Of a stretch of DNA of 64,000 nt, positions 52,392-62,884 are shown piece by piece. The notes beneath the pieces are model-generated. The model searched no databases and was not told the origin of the DNA. It saw only the letters and a program-made list of their open reading frames with translations. The stretch spans positions 42,325,822-42,389,821 of the forward strand of contig OX365955.1 in the NCBI GenBank assembly GCA_947247005.1, in the 5' to 3' direction. The translations under genes were made by a program, and so were the position numbers. The first letter of the stretch is position 1, and each line of letters begins with the position of its first letter. The stretch comes from Spisula solida. Its lineage: Eukaryota; Mollusca; Bivalvia; Venerida; Mactridae.

Positions 52392-52660
52392 CTTCTACGT
52401 CAACTGTCAGATCATACTGACCACGAAAACTGGAAGAAAATGAAAAGTCAACTAGCTGAAGATCGTTTCTCCAATCCTGCAGTCGTGGCCTTGACATTAA
52501 TAGTCACGTGACCCATCATCGTAAATATTTTGGCACGTGACTTTCAATTCTATTTAAAGCGATCACGTGATAGGGTAAGTGTGATGCAATTTTTCGTTGT
52601 GAATGGAAACATTGCATTTTGTTACTATATTAAGCTACCACGTCATTTCACCGTATATAA
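52362..52660. promoter_or_regulatory. Probable bidirectional promoter with four CACGTG boxes
   Basis: CACGTG at 52362, 52505, 52534 and 52564, three of them in TCACGTGA/GCACGTGA contexts typical of bHLH-zip (USF/MITF/TFE) sites. A TATATAA lies at 52654-52660 on the plus strand. The region separates the AOX start codon from a likely first exon of the plus-strand gene. Confidence 0.5.
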
Positions 52661-52684
52661 TCGGAAATAATCACCTTATAACTT

Positions 52685-53193
52685 TACTCTCCAGACAGAT
52701 TGGTAAGTAGACACTTGTTGAAATATTCAAAACTTAATATTAAAACTTGATAAATACTAGTCACAGTGCACAGGTAAATGTATCTAATCAAGAGTACAAC
52801 ATTATACCAATTACCGTAAAAGTAGGAAAATCTTGGTCAATGATACATTTACCTGTGGATCTAAAGACTATTTACTGTTGGTGTGCTGAGTCTGGGAGTC
52901 TATGACTTGTTAACTCCCCCTATACGATTTATGAAACAATAAATTATTGTTTTATTATTATTGGTAGGCTTAGTTTAACATTACATATTCATGAGTCTTA
53001 TTATCAAACTAAAAGGGGTGTATTCCAGGGAATTTAAAGGATCAACAATCACTGTACTTTTAACAAATAGGCCTTTCTCAGAGACAGTTGTAATTCTACT
53101 GTCTCTGTCTTTCTGTAGGACACATGGTATCCTTCCTTCTAATATATTTTCAAAGAATACGAGATGATATACTGTTTTTTTGTCTTTTTTCAG
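52685..53193 (+). other. Possible 5' untranslated intron of the PRORSD1-like gene
   Basis: CAGATTG|GTAAGT gives a strong donor at 52703, and a long pyrimidine tract with TTTTTTCAG|G gives an acceptor at 53191-53193. The coding exon at 53661 follows 470 bases later. No transcript evidence. Confidence 0.4.
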
Positions 53194-53660
53194 GATTGAG
53201 AAATCAAAATGCAGTAAAAGGAATAATTGGAATCGTTACCTAGCAACCATTGTTGTTGCTGGGATTTGAAACATGGAAATTATATAGTTCAAAATTGACT
53301 TGTCACAAGTTGTGATTGGACTGTGATATAGCTCATTTGTGTGGGAAACAATATGGAAAGAGCTGTTGATAATTTTTTAATGACAGTTTGGTTTATGTAA
53401 ACCTTGTCAGAAGATGAGTATGGCCTACTTACATACAGTGTGATATAGATGTGTGCCTTCAGCAAGTACACATAGCTTCAAGGGGACATATTAATGATGT
53501 CCCCAGGAGACTGTGATATACAGTGTATAGCAACATTGTGATATGATTTTGATGTCATGAATTAACCTAGCTCCTCTACGAGTTTATCAACCGGAATTAT
53601 AGATCAATATGGAATGCACCCCAGTTCTTCGGAGTCTGGGGAAAACAAGCAATCGCCAGA

Positions 53661-54488
53661 ATGTCTACAGTACACCGTTTGTCCCCGCTCCTTCGAGCCC
53701 GTCCCGATTTTCTGGGCGTGGCTTTGAGCGGGGACAACTTCAGTATCTTTCACGAGATGCTTATCATTTCTGATCTATCATCAAAAGTTAAATGCATGTA
53801 CAGTGCAAATACATTTAATCACCAAAACCAGGCAATCGTTGATTCTGCAACACTTTCTGATGAAGAGGATCTGGCGGCATCTTGCAGGACATGGGACGAT
53901 GATGAACATCTGACTACTACAGAGAATTCACGTTGTGATAAAACCATGGCAGAGGAGAATTTGACACTAGTAACAGACAGGTCCTTACAGGGCGAAGTAA
54001 TGATGCCTTATAAACATAACACAGCAACATTAGAACTATTCGACATTCTTAAAAAGTTTAAAATTCCTTTTGAGTCGGAAATTTATAAACCTCAGGAGGA
54101 AAGATCTTTTGTAGATGCTAATATTTACTACTGTAAAAACTTATTCCTCAAGGACCGAAAAGGTCAATATTTTCTTGTAATTTGCCATGAAGATTTGAAC
54201 ATTGATCTTAAGCAATTGAGAAAAACTTTAAATGCTTATAGAAATTTTAACTTCGCTACAGCAGAGGATATGCGTTGTATGTTGAATACTTTACCTGGGG
54301 GTGTGACACCGTTCGGACTGATGAATCCAAAGTCTGCAGATGTTAAAATGGTAATCCATAAAAGTCTAGTAAAGGAAGAGGCCTGGTTAATGTTCCACCC
54401 TTTTGATAATAATATCGCTACGAAAATTACTTTACCAAGTTTAATGAGATTTCTCAAATCTTTCAACCACACAGTCACATTTATTTAG
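53661..54488 (+). CDS. PRORSD1: Prolyl-tRNA deacylase-like protein (YbaK/ProX-type editing domain)
   Basis: A 275-residue single-exon frame. Residues about 115-275 match the free-standing editing domain that clears mis-acylated Ala-tRNA(Pro). KNLFLKDRKGQYFLV (159-173), the GGVTPFGL block (213-220) and FHPFDNNIATKI (246-257) align with KNLFLKDKK, G.ATPLSL and FHPMTNAAT of vertebrate PRORSD1. The catalytic Lys of KNLFLKD is present. Usual length is about 165-170, so residues 1-114 are an extra N-terminal region with no recognised motif. Met114/Met115 (GEVMMPYKHN) would give a normal-length protein and may be the true start. It is divergently arranged with AOX, start codons 1.27 kb apart. Confidence 0.85.
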   Translation: MSTVHRLSPLLRARPDFLGVALSGDNFSIFHEMLIISDLSSKVKCMYSANTFNHQNQAIVDSATLSDEEDLAASCRTWDDDEHLTTTENSRCDKTMAEENLTLVTDRSLQGEVMMPYKHNTATLELFDILKKFKIPFESEIYKPQEERSFVDANIYYCKNLFLKDRKGQYFLVICHEDLNIDLKQLRKTLNAYRNFNFATAEDMRCMLNTLPGGVTPFGLMNPKSADVKMVIHKSLVKEEAWLMFHPFDNNIATKITLPSLMRFLKSFNHTVTFI

Positions 54489-56109
54489 TAAGCTTTTGTA
54501 GTGAGGTAATATATTCCTGACATCAATGAAATTATTGTATTCTTCCATATCGTTGTATTTTCTATTTTACGTACAATGTTACTTTGCATGGTGTTTTAAG
54601 CCATTGTGAAAGGGGAGGAAACCAAAGCATTGTCTCGCATGCTGGATGCTCAACTTTCTTGTACTTCAGAATAAGCGCTGACAAGGCTCAGCTTTGTGAC
54701 ATCCATCCAGCACAAAATCAATATATCTCTCCCATTAAAGGTGCTGCTTCACAGATCGGGCTAAAATATTTGTATGACATAATTTTCCTACCTAACCAAG
54801 TATTTATATAATAGAAAGTCACTGGTGGTTACTTAATGAAATATTTATGGCATATAAGCAATTTAAATCACTCTTGATATTTGGCACTCAGTATTTTTCT
54901 GTTTAAAAATAGCGCAGTTTCCTTTCAAAATGTTCTGTGAATTATGTAATTCACACATGAGCAAACTGTAACTTCAACAAACTAAAGCGAAACATCTGTG
55001 AGGTATTCGGTTCGTTTCGCAATTCGTTTCATTGAATGGAAACAAATTTCAGGCAATTTAAGTGATAGTATTAATACCCTATAGGATTTTGGGTGTAAAA
55101 ATGCTAAATTACTACAAAATGCAGATGTTTCCTAAGTTATTTTTTATGTCAATGTGGTTGTTTATGGCATATACAGGAAACTATACCAAAATTACATGAA
55201 TATTTGACAATTTAATTTTATTTTTGCAATACACCAATACGTGAGGCAGTCCCTTTAAATGTGAGATATAAACATGCACTACTCAAATTTTGTTAAGGGT
55301 TAAGAAATCAATATTCATGTTCATGTTATGTTAACTGAACAAAACGATTCAGAAAACATGCAAATATTAAAATACCGTCTCATCTACTGCTAATTTTCAC
55401 AAACTTCATGCGACGCATTCTGTCATCCTCATACATCAGTGGTTAGTCAAGTTCCCAGACTGATATCACTGGTGAAGAATACTCTGGTGAACGAGAATGC
55501 ATTCTGCATGCATTAACATAATGTTGTCTTTATCACAGAGGCTTGAATGCAGCACAAACATTTTAGTGAGGCTGGCTTATCAGCACTTAAGACATCTCAT
55601 TCAATTTTCTAAATATTCACAAGGTAAATTTATTGACCCTTATCAAATATTGAGTAGTATACATTAAATCATACACTGCTACACTATCAAATAAGCAATT
55701 AAGATGGTATAACTTTAGGTACGTAGATCACAGAACAAGCTTAGATTAATCTCAACTAATGAACGCCACCAGCATAAATTTTACCCGAAGTAAATTGATG
55801 GCCAAAAAATTTGTCAATCAATTGACCAATGCTGTAGAGTGGTAAATAATATAGCATATTTTCATAACCCAATGCATTCACCAGACAACCTCTGACATAT
55901 AAATTGGGAGAGGGATCTACACTGGTGTCCTGTGAATCAGGTTAGAGATCAACCTAAAGTTGTTTTGTAATCAGCCTAGTTAACCATCATATTCTTCACT
56001 CTGCTACACGCATTAGTGGCTATTGCTCAGTAATGATGAACTGTATACACATCAAAATATGGCAGTTGAGTCGAGATCAATTCTCCGTGTCCATCCATTT
56101 ATTTCATGC
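54489..56109. other. Intergenic spacer between convergent PRORSD1 and eIF3m
   Basis: 1.6 kb with no gene. It contains the 55425-55500 copy of the dispersed repeat seen at 3225. Otherwise AT-rich. The 3' end of PRORSD1 is not marked by a clear AATAAA close to the stop. Confidence 0.45.
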
Positions 56110-56345
56110 CATAGGTGGAATGGTAACCAAGTGGTTAGCGCTCCTGAGGTGCCTGGTTCAAATCTCGGCTAGGGCACTGGAAATTTCAGGAAGGCTTTCA
56201 GTATTTCCCACCCAACTAGAGATGAACTGGTTGGAAACTCTGGTAGTCTTGCGTGAATCGGTGCTATACACTGGGCAAGTTAAAGAACCAAGGAGTCTAT
56301 TCGGAAAGAGCTAGGGCAGCGCACCCGGATTCCTTGTATCACACA
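56110..56345 (+). mobile_element. tRNA-derived SINE
   Basis: Head AGTGGTTAGCGCTCCTGAGG and GGTTCAAATCTCGG, then the shared body (GGTGCTATACACTGGGCAAG, AGAGCTAGGGCAGCGCAC). Same family as 4208 and 36530. Confidence 0.7.
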
Positions 56346-56401
56346 AACTTTCTGCCTCTTCCCTCAATGAAATAAACCACACTTGTATCTTGATGACAAA
56401 A

Positions 56402-56407
56402 TTTATT
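56402..56407 (-). terminator. Candidate polyadenylation signal of eIF3m
   Basis: TTTATT on the plus strand is AATAAA on the minus strand, 490 bases after the eIF3m stop. It is the nearest good candidate I noticed; others upstream are possible. Confidence 0.35.
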
Positions 56408-56895
56408 CCAATATAATCGAAACTAATAAATTAACATTACTGAGTTTGGATGCACAGAGCCATGATATAATTATGTACAAGTGATAGTAACAAGTCATCA
56501 ACCTAATTGACAAGTAGTTAAATATTTCGCAATAATTTTAACATTATAAGCTGTTGATATTCTGTATTTATAAATTCCGTGGTAAATTACTCATGCAATT
56601 TCAGGGGGCAGACAGAATATTAAGTTACATGTTTCTATACAAAACTAACCAGACAAAACCTGTATGCAATTCTGAGGTTCTTTTATGTGAACGAAATATC
56701 CTGTCTGCCCCCACACGACAATAAACCAATAAAACGTGATCCATGGTCGAGGAAACAAGCACTTATAGCAATTAGTCACTAACGATGATAAGGTTGATGT
56801 TTAATTACTCTTGTGTCACTGCCACAGAAATCACTGGTGACACAAGTAGATAATGTTGTCCAGACACGATGCTAACGATGCTGTACGAGTCGAGG

Positions 56896-57107
56896 TTACT
56901 GTTGAACATTGCCGGCCTGCTGCGCTTGCATGATCTCCAAGGCACGCAGACTGGTTTGTACGTTACTGAGATTTTGTTGCCAACGGATGAGGTTCTGATG
57001 AAGCAGTTGCCAATGTTGACGTCCGAATGTACGATGTGTCGTTGATGTGATGACCACCTTCCTCTGCAGCTGATCAATCTTTACTTGTACTTGTCGGGTT
57101 TTAACCA
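56896..57107 (-). CDS. EIF3M: eIF3m last coding exon
   Basis: eIF3m is a PCI-domain subunit of the eIF3 translation initiation complex. This exon encodes the C-terminal winged-helix tail: VKTRQVQVKIDQLQRKVV and THRTFGRQHWQLLHQNL match human VRTKMVYCKIDQTQRKVVV and THRTFGKQQWQQLYDTL, then WQQNLSNVQTSL and a Gln-rich end before TAA. Acceptor TTTCCAG; the G|TG phase joins the previous exon. The acceptor region is the first of about 18 tandem copies running upstream to 58080. Confidence 0.93.
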
Positions 57108-58080
57108 CTGGAAATATACAAACATTCAATGTCATAGTTGTTAACTGTCAGGGTTTAACCACTGGAAATAAACAAACATTCAATGTCATACTCATTTACT
57201 GTCGGGTTTTAACCACTGGAAACAAACAAACATCCAATATTATACTCATTTACTTTCGGGTTTTAACCACTGGAAACATACAAACATTCAATGTCATACT
57301 CATTTACTGTCGGGTTTTAACCACTGGAAACATACAAACATTCAATATCATACTGATTTACTGTCGGGTTTTAACCACAGGAAACATACAAACATTCAAT
57401 GTCATACTGATTTACTGTCGGGTTTTAACCACTGGAAACAAACAAACATTCAATGTCATACTTGTTAACTGTCAGGTTTTAACCACTGGAAACAAACAAA
57501 CATTCAATGTCATACTTGTTAACTGTCAGGTTTTAACCACTGGAAACAAACAAACATTCAATGTCATACTCATTTACTGTCGGGTTTTAACCACTGGAAA
57601 CATACAAACATTCAATGTCATACTCATTTACTGTCGGGTTTTAACCACTGGAAACAAACAAACATTCAATGTCATACTCATTTACTGTCGGGTTTTAACC
57701 ACTGGAAACATACAAACATTCAATGTCATACTCATTTACTGTCGGGTTTTAACCACTGGAAAAACCCAAACATTCAATGTTATATTCATTTACTGTTGGG
57801 TTTTAACAACTGGAAAAACCCAAACATTCAATCATGAATGTCATACTGATTTACTGTCGGGTTTTAACAACTGGAAAAACCCAAACATTCAATGTCATAC
57901 TCATTTACTGTCGGGTTTTAACCACTGGAAAAACCCAAACATTCAATGTCATACTCATTTACTGTCGGGTTTTAACCACTGGAAATATACAAACATTCAA
58001 TGTCATACTCATTTACTGTCAGGTTTTAACAACTGGAAAAACCCAAACATTCAATGTCATACTGATTTACTGTCGGTTGA
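57100..58080. repeat. Minisatellite of splice-acceptor copies of the eIF3m last exon, about 53-bp unit, about 18 copies
   Basis: On the minus strand each unit reads CATTCAATG-like spacer, TTTCCAG and TGGTTAAAACCCGACAG, that is a splice acceptor plus the exon's first codons (VVKTRQ). The exon-proximal copy is the real one. In copies with intact CCCGACAGTAAA the exon register hits TAA after VVKTRQ. Variants: TTTCCAG, GTTTCCAG, GTTTTTCCAG. Confidence 0.92.
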
Positions 58081-58363
58081 CTGAAACAAGTTTCAATGTT
58101 CTTTTCTCGATAGTGATTGGCATAAAGCGTTGTGCCCGGGGAAAATTCTGTGCCTTACAACAAGAGGGTCATTACAGCCCTTTATCACCCACCTTAGTAC
58201 TTTGATCCCAGGGTGAGCATGTACAAAATGTGAATGGTAGGGTATGGCTAATATTAACATTGGGCCGACATCTTGTTTATCATGCACAATCATGTAACTA
58301 GTTACGAAAGCAAGAGTTTTTGACAGTAGCTTTTAAATCTATATTTTTGTTAAATGATACCTG

Positions 58364-58489
58364 GTGCCTGTTTCCTAAGCAAATCGCTACATAGCGCTTT
58401 CCCAAGGTAATCCATGCCTTCTGTATTTAATTAAACAGGAGGTAACTGAATGAAGGCGCTTGGTAGCACTTTGCTTAGGAAACGGACAC
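58364..58489. mobile_element. Foldback MITE, GTTGCCTAA family, short copy
   Basis: GTGCCTGTTTCCTAAGCAAA is mirrored by TTTGCTTAGGAAACGGACAC. Interior with AATCGCTACATAGCGC and TTGGTAGCAC as in the 15333 copy. Confidence 0.75.
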
Positions 58490-58554
58490 TGCATGCAATT
58501 CCTGACATCAAAGTGTACCTCAGGTCATATAACACATGTCCATGTGTGCTATAA

Positions 58555-58700
58555 TACAGAAGTGTAGGAAGGGTGAAATGGTATCAGGTCATATAAACTA
58601 GACACCTTGGATTTCTTCCATTAATCTAGCATTACTGATTTTCTGAGTAAAACAACACAGCTTTACACAGATTTTTCATAATGCACTCCATTCAGAGGTA
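58555..58700. repeat. Intronic repeat, about 130 bp, copy 1 of 3 (plus a diverged fourth)
   Basis: GTGTAGGAAGGGTGAAATGG, GACACCTTGGATTTCTTCCA and TTTACACAGATTTTTCATAA recur at 60415-60550 and 62090-62225, all in the same eIF3m intron and orientation. Part recurs at the end of the 62345-62760 array. Confidence 0.75.
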
Positions 58701-59539
58701 CATACAATTTGTTTTCATTTAAAAGAATTTTGAACATTAGGTTTTGGGGTTTCTAATGAGCCCCTCAATCTATTTTTAGACTTGGGAGTTTATCGTCAGA
58801 GGCCATTGAACTGAAACTAAGTACTACTCGGACAGTATACCTATTTCAAGGAAATGAAAAATGTTTCCACCTGGTTACAAATCTGGGTAGATAAATCTCT
58901 GGCTTAGAATTAGAAAGTCGTTAGTGCTACTTACAACCTTATAAGACTCATGCATATTTGAACTCTGCATCTCAAGGCACTTCTTATGAGCCTATTTTCA
59001 TGCAAATCGGAAGAGGTTATGTTGACCAAACTGTTGTTTAAAAAGCTTCTTTTTTTCCCCAGAAGTAACAAGTAGTTTTCAGACAGTGTTTTCTTGTTTT
59101 CTCAAAATAATGATTTTGTACTTACGACCTTCTAATACTAAGCCAGCGAATTGTGCATTTTATACATAGGAGGCAATTACAGGCCATTCCCCAGATATTT
59201 TTAAGGCACTGGGGCATTGCTAGGGTTTGAACTTACACAGATCCATGAGAATGGCTAAAAATTTTAAGTGATAACTGCATGGTTATCCTTAATTTAATGA
59301 CTAATTTAAGAAATTGTTCACACAATACAAGCCATAATCACTCAACACAATACAGACCACAATATCAACACCCATACTGATTTAAAGACACCATTCTAGG
59401 ATTTAAGGCGCTGAGGAAAACTGATTCTGGCTTTAAGGCACTGGGGTACCACAGCGCCTTCTGTCCCTGGGGAAGGGCCTGATGTTATGTCACTTCCATG
59501 ATGCTGCACAAAGCTACATTAACTATGTTGGACATTTAC

Positions 59540-59683
59540 CATCAATTATGAAGATTTCCACTTCATCCTCGGTCAGGTCCATTTCTTTTTGTATACTTGC
59601 ATAATCAATATCTTTTCTGGTCTCGGCCATTTGCATAAAGGTTAACAAACGCATCTTTCTAAGGTTCTCATCATGCGACAAAC
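59540..59683 (-). CDS. EIF3M: eIF3m internal exon (PCI domain)
   Basis: SHDENLRKMRLLTFMQMAET then IQKEMDLTEDEVEIFIID aligns with human LHEQNMAKMRLLTFMGMAVE and MQQELQIGADDVEAFVIDA. Acceptor TTTCAG; donor GATG|GTAAAT. Phase 1 on both sides. Confidence 0.93.
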
Positions 59684-59740
59684 CTGAAATATACAAGGTA
59701 CACGTACACAAATCAGCACCCAATTCACCTAATCTGTTTT

Positions 59741-59985
59741 CCTGGGTAGTGATATCAAAGCACTTACATCAATTTTAAAACTACTGCTCAAATTTAAATT
59801 CTTTATAACTCTTTACAACTAGGAATGAGAAATATATACGGTAAGTGGAAGAATGATGTCCATTTAGTAAAACATCTGTAATATTGCCGATCAATTTACT
59901 ACACTTTGAAGGTGTAAAAGAATTATAAAGAATTTAAATTTGAACCCAAGTTTACGATTGTCGTAAGTGCTTTGACTGTATCATA
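59741..59985. mobile_element. Foldback MITE, ATCAAAGCACTTACG family, copy 4
   Basis: GATATCAAAGCACTTACATC and its mirror CGTAAGTGCTTTGACTGTAT bound the copy; inner arms AAATTTAAATTCTTTATAAC pair. It lies 58 bases upstream of the eIF3m exon at 59683. Confidence 0.75.
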
Positions 59986-60414
59986 ACCACTACTAACTTA
60001 GAAGGAACCAGCAACTTCTCAATATGTGGAGGAAACATTGTTGTCAAATTATCATAGATAGATATGACCTGACCTGACAGGAAATCAAACCTGAATTGAT
60101 TTGCCAGGATACAAATCCAGCACACAAGCCGTGGCTATCAATACATATGAAATTAAAAAAAAATCTCATAATGGTGTTATACGACAGCAAACTATTAACA
60201 ATGTAAGAAGGGTGAAATGAGGTAAAACAAATTGTGTTAAACCTCTTGGAAATCTTCTGTTACTATGGCATTTATAACTTTCTACAATCATACAATCAGT
60301 TGATATAGAGTTCTTACAATGCCCTCTCAGCTCTAATTTCTAGAATGTTTCACCAACATAGCAGTCATACGGACAAACAAAGGATGAACTCCTCAATCTT
60401 ACATAGGAGGAAAG

Positions 60415-60550
60415 AAGAGGAGATGTATGAAGTGTGAAATGGCATCTAGCTACATGAACTGGACACCTTGGATTACTTCACGATATTCTAGCATCACTGA
60501 TTTTCTGAATAAAGTTAAACAACCTTACACAGAATTTTCATAATGCAATG
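60415..60550. repeat. Intronic repeat, about 130 bp, copy 2
   Basis: AAGTGTGAAATGGCATCTAG, GGACACCTTGGATTACTTCA and ATAATGCAATG match 58555-58700. Confidence 0.65.
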
Positions 60551-62088
60551 TTTTACAACAAATTTGTCAAAATTTCCACAACTGATTAAACCCTGGAATC
60601 ACATAACAAAACTTTTAAACTATTATTTATATTTTACTTTACTTTGATAATGGAGTTGGGAGAAAGATATGGCTGTTTGACTGTGTGAGAGTATACCTAC
60701 CATGAGTTAATTGTTAAAATATGCTTAGTATGACTATGTACATTTCTGTATAAGTAAAAAACAAACTGATTATGGTATCAAAGAGGTTAGTGCCTAGACC
60801 AAGAATCCATTTAATATTCATTATTTTATCAAGGTTTTTGTTATCAGTAGAACAATGCTCGGTGACATCACATGGTGCTTCAAGTTTCAACTTCCATAAG
60901 GCCAGAGTTCTTTGATTTTTCGTTACTCGGACCCTCCTGCCCTATTTTTTGGCATTTTCAAAAAAAAATATTGGAAATCTAAATTGTACAAATATTTTAT
61001 ATCAAATATTTTGATGGTAATGTTACTTTACACCTTGTTTTATTATGTATTTCAATATTTTACTAATGATAAGTAAATATAGTGCTCTCATTTACCACTG
61101 TGCCATAGGTATCATTGAAAAAATTAACGAACTGAAATTTATTTTAAAATTAAATGTAATTAAATTTCTGTAGATTTCTTTAAAATTCTTTATCAATGAT
61201 ACAGATACATGTGCACTGTATTTGTTATAAGATAAATTTGCTGTTAGAACTAACATTGTTGCTTTCAATAATGGACCGTCATTGACTACAATCCACCATC
61301 AACTTCATTTTGGAGTTTTTATTTTTTTCCCTCCTCCTGTGGACTCTTTTCTCAAAAATGTCCGAGTACCAAAAAATTAAAAACTCTGGCCTAAATCAAG
61401 TGGCTGTAAACACACACGTCAAATCTAAAACACCCATACTTGAAAATTCATGAGATAACTAACCAATAATGGATGATTTTCGGCCTTCTGTAGCCGCAAT
61501 ATCTTCACAGGTACTTGTGTTTATATTCCTTGTTTCGTAACTACCTATTATATTCCTAGTTTCATAACTTAAACTACCTTTTTGCTGGTATCAGGGACAC
61601 AAAATCAAGTCCCACCTACAGATAAGGGTTATTTCTAAATACATTCAATGACCACTTTGTTTAAAGTCACATTATCTCTCCCAAGATGTTTTTCCCGATC
61701 ATCCAGTAAATGGACTAAATAATAAGAATTAGGATATTTTTTACAAATGACCTATAATTGATGACAGAATATCAGCAATTTCTTTCGAAATGGCATGCCA
61801 AAAATCACATTTAGTAAACTGTATGGATGACAAATACTAATTCTGCAAGAGTTGCTCACCTTAGACTTTAAATTATGCATTTATTATTTACATTTCGTTA
61901 TTTTGTTTACAAAAGAAACTGGTGGCTTAACATCGTTTTCTTCCATCTTATGGTGTTTTCCACCTTTGGGACTCTAAGCAATCAAAATGTATAATTTTGC
62001 AGATAGGTTGCCAAGTTTTAGTTTTTTGAAAACAGCCATTTGAGGCATAATGGGACTTTAAGTCAGTATTATACATTTACCAGACTGT
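60551..62088. other. eIF3m intron, unassigned stretch
   Basis: 1.5 kb of AT-rich sequence. A weak inverted similarity around 60890-60970 and 61330-61390 (AGAGTTCTTTGATTTTTCG against AAAAATTAAAAACTCTGGCC) suggests an old foldback element. No coding sequence. Confidence 0.4.
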
Positions 62089-62089
62089 G

Positions 62090-62225
62090 AGGTGTAGGAA
62101 GGGTGAAATGGTATCATGCCATATGAACTAGACACCTTGGATTTCTTCCATTTATCTAGCATTACTGATTTTCTGAATAAAACAACACAGCTTTACACAG
62201 ATTTTTCATAATGCACGCCATGCAC
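62090..62225. repeat. Intronic repeat, about 130 bp, copy 3
   Basis: Nearly identical to copy 1 at 58555-58700 (GTGTAGGAAGGGTGAAATGG through TTTTTCATAATGCAC), so the two are recent relatives. Confidence 0.75.
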
Positions 62226-62344
62226 AAGACAAAGTATCCCATAGTAATGTTTTATTGGAATTTAAAAATGTTGACTGTTTGTAAGACAGTGAGTTGCTTA
62301 ATTGACTACACAATTGAACAATGACTGTTAAAGACAGATGGTTG

Positions 62345-62760
62345 TTTAATCGAGTGTACAATAAACAGTTGGTTTACAGCTGTATGAAGTGTGAGATGGA
62401 GACGAGTAAAATGAACAGTTGGTTTACAGCTGTATGAAGTGTGAGATGGAGACGAGTAAAATGAACAGTTGGTTTACAGCTGTATGAAGTGTGAGATGGA
62501 GACGAGTAAAATGAACAGTTGGTTTACAGCTGTATGAGGTGTGAGATGGAGACGAGTAAAATGAACAGTTGGTTTATAGCTGTATGAAGTGTGAGATGGA
62601 GACGAGTAAAATGAACAGTTGGTTTACAGCTGTATGAAGTGTGAGATGGAGACGAGTAAAATGAACAGTTGGTTTATAGCTGTATGAAGTGTGAGATGGA
62701 GACGAGAAAAATGAACAGTTGGTTTATAGCCGTATGAAGTGTGAGATGGAGACGAGATCA
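62345..62760. repeat. Minisatellite, 50-bp unit, 8 copies
   Basis: The unit is TGAACAGTTGGTTTACAGCT then GTATGAAGTGTGAGATGG and AGACGAGTAAAA, with very low divergence. The last unit runs into CTTGGATTTCTTCATTCAAT, so the array grew from a fourth diverged copy of the 130-bp intronic repeat. Confidence 0.92.
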
Positions 62761-62884
62761 GTAAATCTGAATCCTTGGATTTCTTCATTCAATCTAGCAT
62801 CCAGTGGTGGTATCACATGCTTACATAAGCTGCAATCACATACTGTCATGATGCCTCCTTATATACCTGTAAACTACAGCCATA

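Noticed and set aside
52237..52497. Minus-strand frame starting at the upstream ATG at 52497
   Set aside because: Its register ends out of phase with exon 2. The internal ATG at 52391 gives a phase-correct junction and a paired CxxC motif.
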